From contig CAWCIY010000002.1 in assembly GCA_963795715.1 (NCBI GenBank), positions 1,736,001-1,800,000 on the forward strand: a DNA stretch of 64,000 bases, written 5' to 3'. This DNA is from JAFEDN01 sp963795715 (GTDB taxonomy: Bacteria; Pseudomonadota; Gammaproteobacteria; Coxiellales; Coxiellaceae). Numbering within the stretch: position 1 is the first letter of the stretch; the number at the start of each line of letters is the position of its first letter. The translations under genes and the position numbers were made by a program. Below the pieces are notes generated by a model. It had not been told where the DNA came from. It ran no database searches and worked only from the letters and a program-made list of their open reading frames with translations. Shown here piece after piece: positions 34,712 through 44,354 of this stretch.

Positions 34712-37557
34712 ATGGATAAAATACGTTTACGCGGCGTTCGCACGCATAATTTAAAAAATATTGATGTCGATTTCCGCGAAATCAATTGATTGTGATCACC
34801 GGGCTTATCCGGGTCCGGAAAATCTTCACTTGGCGTTTGATACTTTATATGCAGAAGGCCAACGCCGATATGTCGAATCTTTATCTGCTTATGCCCGGCA
34901 ATTTTTATCGATGATGGGCAAGCCGGATGTGGATTTAATTGAAGGCTTATCTCCAGCCATCGCCATTGAACAAAAATCCGCTTCACATAATCCTCGTTCA
35001 ACAGTGGGAACTATCACCGAAATTTATGATTATTTGCGCTTATTATATGCCCGAGTGGGCCAACCTCGTTGCCCTACTCATCATGTGGATTTGAATGCAC
35101 AAACCGTCAGTCAAATGGTGGATCATGTACTTGCTTTACCTGAAGACAGCGCCGTCATGATTTTAGCGCCGGTGGTGCGCGAGCGAAAAGGCGAACACCT
35201 GCAATTAATCGCACAATTGCGCAGTCAAGGCTATATTCGCGCGCGCATCGATGGCGAAATCGTAGAACTGGATCAAGTCCCGCCACTTGGATTTGCGAAA
35301 AAAACACACCATTGAAGTGGTGGTCGACCGGATTAAAGTTCGTCCCAGCAGTGCGGCAACGTTTGGCTGAATCTTTTGAAACCGCCTTAAAATTAGCGGA
35401 AGGATTAGCTGGCATGGCTTTTCTAGATCCCAAGGCCGGTGAGGAACGGATTTTTTCCGCCCGTTTTGCTTGCCCAATCTGTGGCTATAATTTAGAGGAA
35501 TTAGAACCGCGGCTTATTTTCTTTCAATAATCCTCTGGGCGCTTGTCCCGAGTGCGATGGTTTAGGGGTCAAACAATATTTTGACCCCAATAAAATTGTC
35601 CATAATCCAGAATTAAGTTTGGCTAATGGTGCTATCCGCGGCTGGGATCGCCGGCATTTATATTATTATCAATTGTTGCTGGCCTTAGCTCGACATTATC
35701 ATTTTGATATCGAAACTCCTTTTAAAGATTTGCCTAAAACAAATCAAAGAAGTCATTTTACAAGGCAGTGGTGAAGAAGAAATTATTTTTGATTATCTCT
35801 CCCCTACAAAAAAAATTGTTCAACGTTCTCATCCTTTTGAAGGAGTGATTCCCATTATGGAACGGCGTTACCATGAAACAGATTCCGAAACTGTTCGCGA
35901 AGAATTGGCAAAATATCTTACGCAGCCAGTGATTGCAACGCCTGCGGCGGCACGCGTTTACGTTTAGAGGCGCGCAATGTTTTTTTAGAAGGAAAAAGTC
36001 TGCCTGAAATTACTGCCATGTCCATTGGCCAAAGTTTGAAATTTTTTTCTGAAACTAAATTAACTGGTAATCGCGCTGAAATTGCCGAAAAAATTTTTAA
36101 AGAAGTCAACGCGCAGATTACAATTTCTGGTCAACGTCGGGCTTAGATTATTTAACTTTGAGATCGCAGTGCCGAAACTTTATCCGGCGGCGAAGCGCAA
36201 CGCATCCGTTTAGCCAGCCAAATCGGTTCAGGTTTAGTAGGCGTGATGTATATTCTTAGACGAGCCTTCCATTGGCTTACATCAGCGCGACAATAACCGT
36301 TTGCTGAATACGCTGACACAATTGCGCGATTTGGGCAATACATTCATTGTGGTAGAACATGATGAAGAAGCCATTTTAACCGCTGATCATGTGATCGATA
36401 TGGGGCCAGGGGCTGGCGTTCACGGCGGCTATGTGGTTGCTGAAGGCACTCCTGAAGAAATTAAAAAAAATAAAAAATCTTTAACCGGCCAGTATTTATC
36501 AGGACAAAAAACCATCGCCATTCCCAAAAAACGGATTCCCAATACTTGTAAAAAGCTCATTAAAATTATCGGCGCCACTTGTAATAATTTAAAAAATGTC
36601 GACGTCAGCATTCCGATTGGATTAATGACTTGTATCACCGGCGTTTCAGGATCAGGAAAATCCAGTTTAATTAATGATACTTTGTTTCCCTACGCCGCTC
36701 AGCAATTAAATGGCGCATGCTCCTGATTATATCGGGCCGTTTCGCGAAATCACCGGTTTAGAATATTTAGATAAAGTCGTCGATATCGATCAAAGTCCCA
36801 TTGGCCGCACCCCCCGCTCTAATCCAGCCACTTATACGGGATTATTTACGCCCATTCGCGAATTATTCGCCATGACTCCCGAAGCGCGTTCTCGCGGTTA
36901 TCAACCAGGCAGGTTTAGTTTTAATGTCAAAGGCGGACGTTGTGAAGCTTGTGAAGGCGATGGCGTCATCAAAGTCGAGATGCATTTTTTAGCCGATATT
37001 TATGTGACTTGCGATGTCTGTAAAGGCAAACGTTATAATCGCGAAACATTAGAAATTAAATACAAAGGCAAAAGTATTGATGAAGTTTTGGCGATGACTG
37101 TGGAAGACGCCCGAATTTTTTTTGATCGCCATTCCCGCAGTCGCCCGGAAATTACAAACTTTAATTGAAGTGGGTTTGTCTTATATTTCCTTAGGCCAAA
37201 GCGCCACTACTTTATCCGGTGGAGAAGCTCAGCGCATTAAATTATCCCGAGAATTATCGCGGCGCGATACCGGTCAAACGCTTTATATTCTTAGATGAAC
37301 CCACCACCGGCTTGCATTTTCACGATATCGTGCAATTGCTCAAAGTCTTAGAAGATTTGCGTGATCGCGGCAATACCATTGTGGTCATCGAACATAATTT
37401 AGATGTCATTAAAGTCGCCGATTGGATTATTGATTTAGGCCCCGAAGGCGGCAGCGGCGGCGGTCAAATGATCGCTGCCGGCACTCCAGAAGCTGTGGCC
37501 AAACATCCTACTTCTTTTACCGGTCAATTTTTACAACCGATGCTCGGCTCCAAATAA
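34712..37557 (+). pseudogene. uvrA: Excinuclease ABC subunit A, interrupted by about 15 single-base indels
   Basis: The damage-recognition ATPase of nucleotide excision repair. Essentially the entire protein (~940 residues) can be read by changing frame: RLRGVRTHNLKNIDVD, GLSGSGKSS, LSAYARQFLSMMGKPD, PTIEVV-type region, ACGGTRL, LDYLTL, DEPSIGLH, ITGVSGSGKSSLIND, GRCEACEGDGVIKVEMHFL, LSRELSRRDTGQTLYI, DEPTTGLHF. Both Walker sites and zinc-binding cysteines are conserved. Most breaks need one base removed (+1), often at CTT followed by A or G. Either a very recent loss, a locally poor sequence, or frameshift decoding. Confidence 0.9.
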
Positions 37558-37636
37558 ATCACTCGTGGGCGCCTGTCTAGATCACAAGTGATGGAGCGGC
37601 AGTTCGGATTTATCGACTATGCTTTTTATAGCAAAG

Positions 37637-38602
37637 CTAAAATCTAAGTTCCTCTGCCTGTTTAGGGATGATGAAATTAATGCCCAAATTATTTTCGTTC
37701 TTCAATTCTTGAGCGATTATTTGCGAATTATTTTGATCTTCTAAACCTTGCTTGACATGAGTCACTACCACCGGCAAATCCTTCAAAGCCAGTTCAGGAT
37801 TTTGGCTATTCACCTGTTTAGCTAAATCCTGTAATTCCCACATCAACCAGTAAGGTGTTAAATGTCCAAATAGCTGTTGATTCGGACGCGAATTTGGATA
37901 AGAAGCCTCAATAAAAATCGCGCTAAGCTGATGTGACTTTATGATAGGTGCTATTGACTGCCATAATAAATTTAGATCATGACTCTTTTCTAATGGATCT
38001 GCTCCGGTATCACCTACGTACAACAAATAAAAACTAGTCGATTTTATTAAAAAAGCAGTGGAAGGATAACCATTGCCATGACTCAGAGGAAACACTCTCA
38101 CTTGCATACGCGTTTGTGGAATAGCATATTCGGTATTAAAATTCATTCGTTGATAATGATAAAGTTTTAAATAGGGTAAAACACCCTCATCTGCAAAATT
38201 AGGCCAAATCTTCCAGTTAAAAATATTATCCCGCAAGTAATCAATCGTAGTATTACTACCCCAAATTGGTTTTTTACTATCTATGGTGGAACACAGGACT
38301 AATCCACTGATATGATCCAAGTGCGCATGTGAAATTAAATAAGCTTTAATATTTCCGGTAAAAAAAGCTTCCTGTGCAGAGCTATTATTAACTTTTTTTT
38401 CTAACCCCAAGGTTTGCAGTTGTTCTTTAGGAATTTTTTTGAGAGTGCTACACAAAGTGCCCGCGTCTAAAGCCACAAAATGCGTCTCGCTTCCTGGCGC
38501 TACCAAATAAGCGGATAAATTGTCTTGCAGTTCTCCCCCTGAAGTCCCTAATGGTAAAACTTTAAAATGAAATGCCAACAACATGAAGCCTAATTTTTTC
38601 AT
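37637..38602 (-). CDS. Class II 3',5'-cyclic-nucleotide phosphodiesterase
   Basis: Hydrolyses cyclic AMP/GMP. 321 residues of the MBL-fold PDEase_II family, with the signature HAHLDHISGL, VGDTGADPLEKS, and the family start (PLGTSGGELQDNLSAYLV) and end (VTHVKQG). A hydrophobic N-terminus (FMLLAFHFKVLPLG) suggests export, as in Vibrio CpdP. It overlaps the PEBP gene by 4 bases, so the two are coupled. Confidence 0.85.
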   Translation of the reverse strand: MKKLGFMLLAFHFKVLPLGTSGGELQDNLSAYLVAPGSETHFVALDAGTLCSTLKKIPKEQLQTLGLEKKVNNSSAQEAFFTGNIKAYLISHAHLDHISGLVLCSTIDSKKPIWGSNTTIDYLRDNIFNWKIWPNFADEGVLPYLKLYHYQRMNFNTEYAIPQTRMQVRVFPLSHGNGYPSTAFLIKSTSFYLLYVGDTGADPLEKSHDLNLLWQSIAPIIKSHQLSAIFIEASYPNSRPNQQLFGHLTPYWLMWELQDLAKQVNSQNPELALKDLPVVVTHVKQGLEDQNNSQIIAQELKNENNLGINFIIPKQAEELRF

Positions 38603-39300
38603 GGCGCCTTACTAATCGGTTTGTATAGACTATAAATGCCCACCCATTCTTTTTGCCCTAAAATATGACCCTGCATCTTTGCCACCGCGGCTGGACCATC
38701 AAAATTGCCTATTAACCCTAACGTAGGGACATCTAAAGCATATAAGGTGAATTTATAATGATGCGGCAAGGTGTCGTTCCAGGGCGGACAAGGCCCGTCA
38801 TATCCACCGTATTCGCCTGCCCTATTAGGATCGGCAGCAAAGGCGGAAGTGTAATCGTTGACCCCTCTCACACCATAGGGAGTGGGTCCCGGAGCTTTGC
38901 CATGAGGTGAAATGCCATTAGAATCTTGTCCTTCTTTGATTCCAGTAAGGTGAATGGGAATGTCCACTAATACCCAATGATAAAAATTCTTACGCGCTAA
39001 ATTCTTCGCTAAACTAACCCCCTCTTTATTGACCTCATTTTTAACCAACGGTACATCTGGGTCTACCATGATGATCGCTAAAGAACGCGTTCCCTGCGGG
39101 TAGCTAGACCATTGCAATTCTGGATTTAGATTCTGACCGTTTTGAATATGGATCGAAGTGGCAGGAATACAAAAAGTGTATTTGTTTGGTACAACCCCAC
39201 CGTTTTTGAAACCCGGTACTTTAAAATTAAACTGTGGCTGAGCTAAAACTGTATTTCCCATTAAAAACAAAATGAGGAATCCGACCGCGATTTTTTTCAT
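38599..39300 (-). CDS. YbhB/YbcL-family (PEBP, Raf-kinase-inhibitor-like) exported protein
   Basis: 233 residues with a signal peptide (KKIAVGFLILFLMGNTVLA). The PEBP ligand-pocket motifs are seen: IIMVDPDVP, FYHWVLVDIP, and KAPGPTPYGVRGVNDY, with PPWNDTLPHHYKFTLYALD. The function of bacterial members is poorly known. First gene of a two-gene unit with the cyclic-nucleotide phosphodiesterase. Confidence 0.9.
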   Translation of the reverse strand: MKKIAVGFLILFLMGNTVLAQPQFNFKVPGFKNGGVVPNKYTFCIPATSIHIQNGQNLNPELQWSSYPQGTRSLAIIMVDPDVPLVKNEVNKEGVSLAKNLARKNFYHWVLVDIPIHLTGIKEGQDSNGISPHGKAPGPTPYGVRGVNDYTSAFAADPNRAGEYGGYDGPCPPWNDTLPHHYKFTLYALDVPTLGLIGNFDGPAAVAKMQGHILGQKEWVGIYSLYKPISKAP

Positions 39301-39343
39301 AAAGTCACTCCCTAACTTTTCGCGCAGTACTCCTAGCGCAAAA

Positions 39344-39829
39344 ATTACTGCTGTTGTGACAGCAATTCCCGCCCAAGGGCGAGAACTGCTGTCCTTGTTT
39401 ATATCCTGCGCATTGGCATAGCCAATTGCTCAGAATGAAGGGGAAGAATCGCGATTCTCCCCCTTCAAACCCCCATCGCGTAGGGTCAATTCCCCTTGAC
39501 CGGGAATTACTGCTGTTGTTACAGCAATTCCCGCCCAAGGGCGAGAACTGCTGTCCTTGTTTATATCCTGCGCATTGGCATAGCCAATTGCTCGGAATGA
39601 AGGGGGAGAATCGCGATTCTCCCCCTTCAAACCCCCATCGCGTAGGGTCAATTCCCCTTGACCGGGAATTACTGCTGTTGTTACAGCAATTCCCGCCCAA
39701 GGGCGAGAACTGCTGTCCTTGTTTATATCCTGCGCATTGGCATAGCCAATTGCTCGGAATGAAGGGGGAGAATCGCGATTCTCCCCCTTCAAACCCCCAT
39801 CGCGTAGGGTCAATTCCCCTTGACCGGGA
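39344..39829 (-). repeat. 162-bp tandem array, three units (three-hairpin repeat, copies 2-4)
   Basis: Units start at 39344, 39506 and 39668, with a fourth partial start at 39830, so the period is exactly 162. Each contains a hairpin around ACAGCAATTCCCGCC / GGGCGAGAACTGCTGT, a second around ATTGGCATAGCCAAT, and a perfect 28-bp palindrome (AAGGGGGAGAATCG and its complement, e.g. 39600-39627). Because 162 is a multiple of 3, open frames run through on both strands, but no protein is expected. It fills the gene-free stretch 39301-39830. Confidence 0.9.
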
Positions 39830-39830
39830 A

Positions 39831-40466
39831 TTACTGCTGTTGTTCCACTTTGACCATTTCGCCTGGGGTTACATTTTTTATTTTTACTGTACCCCAATAA
39901 CTAATCGAAACCATGCCTTTAGCCTGCCCGATGAGATCTCCTCCCTGCATATTTAATTTGGTGTCATTCGTACCTAGAATTTGCAAGTTAACATTGGTGG
40001 TCTTACTATTTTTAAAATCAATTGCTGTGGTGCCTGCTGCATATAATTTCAAGTTTTCAATTTGATTATTGCTGCCGACCAGAGATTGGGTGCCTTCAAT
40101 ACTGACAAATAAATCTTTAACATTAAACCCCGAGACTTCCGTTCTATTAGTACCTCGCAATTCCAAACTGTTTAGTTTTGGCAAAATGACGGTTACATCA
40201 AAGCGGTTCGGTGAAACTACTTTGGTGTTAGTAATATTAATAGTATCTCCATTTTGGGTCACGCTGTACAATACAGGATCTAGCTTAACAGCACTCACCC
40301 GCACCTGATATTGATTTCCATAAATAATTTTAGCATTCCAGGCGCCTTGAATAACCACATGCTGGAAATTTTTAAAACTGGATGGATCTACAGCGCTGGC
40401 CGTTGTGGTTATAATTAAAACACAAACTCCAAGCAATACCCCATTGCGCATAGCTTTCGCCTTCAT
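39831..40466 (-). CDS. Secreted GIN-domain (DUF2807) protein
   Basis: 211 residues with a signal peptide (GVLLGVCVLIITTTASA), then a beta-helix-like GIN/DUF2807 domain (FQHVVIQGAWNAKIIYG; SLELRGTNRTEVSG; LKLYAAGTTAIDF). Members are cell-surface or periplasmic proteins of unclear role. The final residues (VEQQQ) and stop lie at the edge of the 162-bp tandem array, so the 3' end has been shaped by the repeat. Confidence 0.8.
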   Translation of the reverse strand: MKAKAMRNGVLLGVCVLIITTTASAVDPSSFKNFQHVVIQGAWNAKIIYGNQYQVRVSAVKLDPVLYSVTQNGDTINITNTKVVSPNRFDVTVILPKLNSLELRGTNRTEVSGFNVKDLFVSIEGTQSLVGSNNQIENLKLYAAGTTAIDFKNSKTTNVNLQILGTNDTKLNMQGGDLIGQAKGMVSISYWGTVKIKNVTPGEMVKVEQQQ

Positions 40467-40705
40467 GGAACCTCCTAAATAAAACTTTCTGAACGTATGG
40501 TACCAAAATTCTTGCTGAACAGCACGGCCATCGGGCGATCCATTCGCGGCATTCTTAGATATGGCGTGGAATATTCACATTGCATGGGATTAAATGAATT
40601 ATAAATTATAATAATTGTAATTTTACAGTATTTTTAATCTTTTTTTGCAATTTCTACTTCTAATTGCTATCTTTTTTATGATATTCAATTTTTTTGGGAG
40701 GATTT

Positions 40706-41125
40706 ATGTTTTTATACAATATTGCTTTTTCTCTAGAATTTATTGTTTTAGGATTAGGCGCACTCATGATAGGCTGGGCTCAGTTCAAATGCGCTAAATG
40801 GAAAATGGTATGCGAGGGTCGTCTTGGCGAAGTACGAACAGGCACTACTCCAAATTTGACAACCAATGTAACAGGCGCCTCTGTAGAAACACGAAAACAC
40901 TGTGACAAACATGCGTGCGGCACCGGTCTGGTCAAAAGTGTTGGAATCATTTTAATCATTCTAGCATTAGCTAATTTCGGCGATACCATTAACAATGCAA
41001 TTAAATTTCATAAGCATCGTCATATGTTCAGAGAGAAAATGCAAATGTTACATAATGAATATAATAATAATACTACTACTACTGGAACATCGACTTCAGG
41101 TGCTGGTACACAAACAGCTCCGTAA
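40706..41125 (+). CDS. Small membrane protein of unknown function
   Basis: 139 residues from ATG 40706 (GGGAGG upstream). Two membrane helices (residues ~2-25 and ~75-95) flank a Cys-containing loop (KCAKWKMVCEG, CDKHACG), and the tail is Thr/Ser-rich and low in complexity. No family recognised. It lies alone between the GIN gene and the aro cluster. Confidence 0.55.
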   Translation: MFLYNIAFSLEFIVLGLGALMIGWAQFKCAKWKMVCEGRLGEVRTGTTPNLTTNVTGASVETRKHCDKHACGTGLVKSVGIILIILALANFGDTINNAIKFHKHRHMFREKMQMLHNEYNNNTTTTGTSTSGAGTQTAP

Positions 41126-41290
41126 GCATTTTTACCAAACGATATCAGTCGAACGGTTGTATTCCGACAAAAAGATTCCACACCGTTCGATTGACGTGTA
41201 TTCTTTATCAAAAAATCATTTCAATTCACCAAATTCTGTTTATAACTAGCCCGCCAACAGTTAGAATATTACATTTTTACCGGAGCCATT

Positions 41291-42592
41291 ATGAACTTAT
41301 TAGTTAGCCGCACCGCCGCGCTTTCAGGCAGTGTTACTCCGCCCAGTTCAAAGTCACAAAATATTCGTGGGCTTTTTTTCGCTTTACTAGCTAAAGGGCA
41401 ATCTCAGTTATACAATGTGCTTGAATCAGATGATATGAAAGACGCTGTTCGAGTCTGCCAATCGTTAGGGGCGACCATTCAATTGCAACAAAATGAAATC
41501 ATTATAGACAGTCCCGGCTTGCCCTTAACCAGGATCGCAGAAAATATTTTTTCCGGAAATTCAGGGATTACCACTCGCTTTTCTTTACCCATTTTAGGAT
41601 TTAAAGAGAACAACCAACAAGAAATTTATTTCGATTGCGGTGAGCAGATGCGAGCGCGCCCTATCAGCACATTGGCGCAAGCTTTGCAAAATTTGGGCAT
41701 GAATATTCGTTACCTTGAAAAACAGGGTTCCTGCCCGCTTGCGGTTTCAGGACAGTTGCGAGGAGGCAAAACCAGTGTGAATGGTCTTAGTTCTCAATAT
41801 TTATCTGCATTATTAATTTCACTTCCATGCGCCCAAGAAAACAGTGAGATTACCGTTGAGGACTTACATGAACGACCTTATGTCGAAATGACTTTGTCGT
41901 GGCTAAAGGAACAAAAAATTCGTTTTAGCCATCAAATTATTGGCAATCAGGATATTTTTGATATTAGCGGCGGCCAAATTTACCGTCCTTTCCAAAAAAA
42001 TCTTACGGGTGATTTTTCTTCTGCTTCTTATTTGTTGGCTGCCGGAGTTTTATTAGGAACACCCATTACTCTGTTAGGGTTAGACATGAATGACCCCCAA
42101 GGAGACAAAAAACTAGTAGAAATTCTGCAAAAAATGGGTGCAGATATTTTAATAGATTCGGACAAGATAATTGTTCACGCTACAAAAAAATTAACCGGTA
42201 TTCGTATAGACGCCAACGATATTCCTGATCTATTACCTACTTTGGCAGTGATTGCCACTCAAGCGTCCGGCAAAACTGAAATTTTGAACGTGCCACAAGC
42301 CAGGATTAAGGAAACAGATCGTATCCACTCCATGGCTCAAGGCCTGCAAAAACTAGGAGCTAAAGTTGAAGAACATCCAGACGGACTCACGATATACCAA
42401 AGTCAACTGCAAGCGAATACGGTCAAAGGCTTTGGCGATCATCGCACAGTCATGGCCTTGTCTATTGCCGGTTTATTAGCTGAAGGTATCACCTGTATTG
42501 ATGATGCTCAGGCAATCGATAAGACTTTCCCGGATTTTGTAGCCATGATGAAAAAACTGGGAGGAAATATGGAATTAAGAAATGTTAAATGA
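41291..42592 (+). CDS. aroA: 3-phosphoshikimate 1-carboxyvinyltransferase (EPSP synthase), divergent type
   Basis: 433 residues. Joins shikimate-3-phosphate and PEP. Motifs are PPSSKSQNIRGLFFALL, GNSGITTRF, SSQYLSALLISLP, GDFSSASYLLAAG, RIKETDRIHSMA and GDHRTVMALSIAG. The GNSGxTTRF and SSQYLSALL forms differ from the GNAGTAMRP of classical gammaproteobacterial AroA and are more like archaeal or chlamydial enzymes. First gene of the aro cluster; overlaps aroK by 11 bases. Confidence 0.92.
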   Translation: MNLLVSRTAALSGSVTPPSSKSQNIRGLFFALLAKGQSQLYNVLESDDMKDAVRVCQSLGATIQLQQNEIIIDSPGLPLTRIAENIFSGNSGITTRFSLPILGFKENNQQEIYFDCGEQMRARPISTLAQALQNLGMNIRYLEKQGSCPLAVSGQLRGGKTSVNGLSSQYLSALLISLPCAQENSEITVEDLHERPYVEMTLSWLKEQKIRFSHQIIGNQDIFDISGGQIYRPFQKNLTGDFSSASYLLAAGVLLGTPITLLGLDMNDPQGDKKLVEILQKMGADILIDSDKIIVHATKKLTGIRIDANDIPDLLPTLAVIATQASGKTEILNVPQARIKETDRIHSMAQGLQKLGAKVEEHPDGLTIYQSQLQANTVKGFGDHRTVMALSIAGLLAEGITCIDDAQAIDKTFPDFVAMMKKLGGNMELRNVK

Positions 42593-43127
42593 CCAGCATA
42601 TTATTTTAATGGGATTCAAGCACGTTGGTAAAACCACTTTAGGTAAGGCTTTAGCAAAAGAATTGCATCTTCCATTTTTAGATTTAGACCAGGCAATAGA
42701 ACAGCATTACTATGAAGAAAAAGGAGTTCATTATTCTTGTAGAGAAATTTTAAAACATTGTGGGGAAATTTTTTTCCGAGCTTATGAAAATAAAATGCTA
42801 CAAGAGGTTCTTAACAAACCTCGTAGCCTGATTGCCTTAGGAGGAGGCGCCCCCATTCTAAAAGAAAATCAACTTCTGTTAAAATCCCATTGTCTAATTC
42901 ATATCACCGCTGACCCAGAAATCGTTTTTAAAAGAATTATGGCAAAGGGTAAACCTGCTTTTTTTCCTGAAAAAGAAGATGCTTATACTTTTTTTCTGCG
43001 TTTATGGGAGCAACGAGAAACCACGTACAAACAATTAGCCACCTATACGGTGGATAACACCTATTCATTAGAGCAAACATTGCAGAAAATATTTAAGGCT
43101 CTGTCACAAAATAACTTGGACATTTAG
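42582..43127 (+). CDS. aroK: Shikimate kinase
   Basis: 181 residues. Phosphorylates shikimate. P-loop GFKHVGKTTLGKAL, FLDLDQAIE, GEIFFRAYE and LIALGGGAPI are seen. Overlaps aroA. The last residues (SQNNLDI) and the stop codon are encoded by the left arm of a palindromic element, so the natural C-terminus was probably replaced. Confidence 0.88.
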   Translation: MLNDQHIILMGFKHVGKTTLGKALAKELHLPFLDLDQAIEQHYYEEKGVHYSCREILKHCGEIFFRAYENKMLQEVLNKPRSLIALGGGAPILKENQLLLKSHCLIHITADPEIVFKRIMAKGKPAFFPEKEDAYTFFLRLWEQRETTYKQLATYTVDNTYSLEQTLQKIFKALSQNNLDI

Positions 43128-43275
43128 CATCCCGCTAGCCGTCCATCTTGAGACGGTTATTGATTGAGAAACACTCGAAATAGAGGTACTATTCCTTCGT
43201 ATTTCTCAATCAATAACCGTCTCAATCTGAACGACTATCGGGCGCTAAATGTCCAAATTATTTTGTGACAGAGCC
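43097..43275. repeat. Composite palindromic element (MITE-like) at the end of aroK
   Basis: 179 bp with ~32-bp inverted ends (GGCTCTGTCACAAAATAA / its complement at 43275, one mismatch) and an inner perfect 24-bp inverted repeat (TTGAGACGGTTATTGATTG and its complement). Flanked by TAA on both sides, perhaps a 3-bp target duplication. No open frame; it separates aroK from aroG. Confidence 0.8.
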
Positions 43276-43314
43276 TAAACTCATGAATGGTTATAAAAAT
43301 ATTGGAGTGTAAAA

Positions 43315-44352
43315 ATGAACTATGCAATTATTAAGAAACTGCCTTCGGTAGAAGAAATTATCCACGAATATCCAGTTTCATCAGAAGCCCAAGAGCAGAT
43401 TCTTCGTGACTGTCAAGAAGTCAAAAGCATATTGTCCGGTGCTGATCCGCGTTTACTCGTCATTGTCGGCCCCTGTTCGGCTTGGCCCAAATCGGCAGTA
43501 TTATCCTATGCAGATAAGTTATTAGAATTAAACGAAACAGTAAAATCACGTTTGAAAATTATTATGAGGGTTTATATCCAAAAGCCTAGAACTGTAAAAG
43601 GCTGGACAGGACCCGTAAACCAGCCAGATCCATTAGCCTATCCAGACATTGAGGCAGGTATTCGTTATACCCGCGACATGATGGTAAAAGTAGTTGAAAA
43701 AGGCTTGGCTATTGCCGATGAAGCGCTATTTACGCATAACGCCAGAGGATTTTTAGAATTATTATCGTGGGTTGCCATTGGCGCCCGTAGCACAGAAGAT
43801 CAAGAACATCGCATATTTGCTTCTGCCATTGATTGTGCGGTAGGTATGAAAAACCCAACCCATGGTTCTCTAATAGTTGGAATCAATAGTGTTTTGGCGG
43901 CACAAGCGCCCCATGTTGCTGTGCTTGATGGTTACGAAGTACAAACTAAGGGCAATCATTATGCTCACTTAGTGCTGCGTGGTAATAATTTAGGTCCGAA
44001 TTACAGTGTAGAAAACTTTAAAGAAGTCACCCGACTCATGACTGAAAACAAAATTTTTAATCCGGCGGTAATAGTAGACGCCAGCCATGACAACAGTATA
44101 GTCAACGGAAAAAAAGATTTCCGTTTTCAACCGGAAGTTATTAAAAATGTGCTCGCCGACATCCGTCAATATCCAGAAATAAAAAAATTAGTGAAAGGAT
44201 TTATGGTGGAAAGTTTTTTGAAAGAAGGTAGTCAAAAGATCGATCCGAACAATCCTGCAGCCATAGATTTAACTGGATTATCCATTACGGATGGATGCAT
44301 CGGATGGGACTCGACCCAAAAATTATTACTCAATTTGGCGGAGTACAGCTGA
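43315..44352 (+). CDS. aroG: 3-deoxy-7-phosphoheptulonate (DAHP) synthase, class I
   Basis: 345 residues, AroG/F/H type. First step of the shikimate pathway, from PEP and erythrose-4-phosphate. LLVIVGPCSAW, MRVYIQKPRTVKGWTGP, IADEALFTHNARGFLELLSWVAIGARSTEDQEHR, VDASHDNS and VESFLKEGSQ are seen. Which aromatic amino acid inhibits it cannot be read. It lies 2 bases before aroB. Confidence 0.94.
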   Translation: MNYAIIKKLPSVEEIIHEYPVSSEAQEQILRDCQEVKSILSGADPRLLVIVGPCSAWPKSAVLSYADKLLELNETVKSRLKIIMRVYIQKPRTVKGWTGPVNQPDPLAYPDIEAGIRYTRDMMVKVVEKGLAIADEALFTHNARGFLELLSWVAIGARSTEDQEHRIFASAIDCAVGMKNPTHGSLIVGINSVLAAQAPHVAVLDGYEVQTKGNHYAHLVLRGNNLGPNYSVENFKEVTRLMTENKIFNPAVIVDASHDNSIVNGKKDFRFQPEVIKNVLADIRQYPEIKKLVKGFMVESFLKEGSQKIDPNNPAAIDLTGLSITDGCIGWDSTQKLLLNLAEYS

Positions 44353-44354
44353 TC

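Noticed and set aside
39344..39829. Possible CRISPR array
   Set aside because: Whole 162-bp units are identical with no unique spacers and no cas genes nearby; it is a simple tandem repeat.
39305..39956. Long open frames on both strands rich in repeated segments
   Set aside because: They arise because the 162-bp tandem unit is a multiple of three and lacks stops in several frames; the DNA is hairpin repeat, not coding.
41140..41185. Inverted repeat CGAACGGT...ACCGTTCG downstream of the small membrane protein
   Set aside because: Stem of only about 8 bp with a long loop and no T-run; too weak to call a terminator or operator.
44295..44354. Longer N-terminus for aroB inside aroG
   Set aside because: The ATG at 44355 directly after the aroG stop begins the conserved AroB sequence; the upstream part is aroG in another frame.
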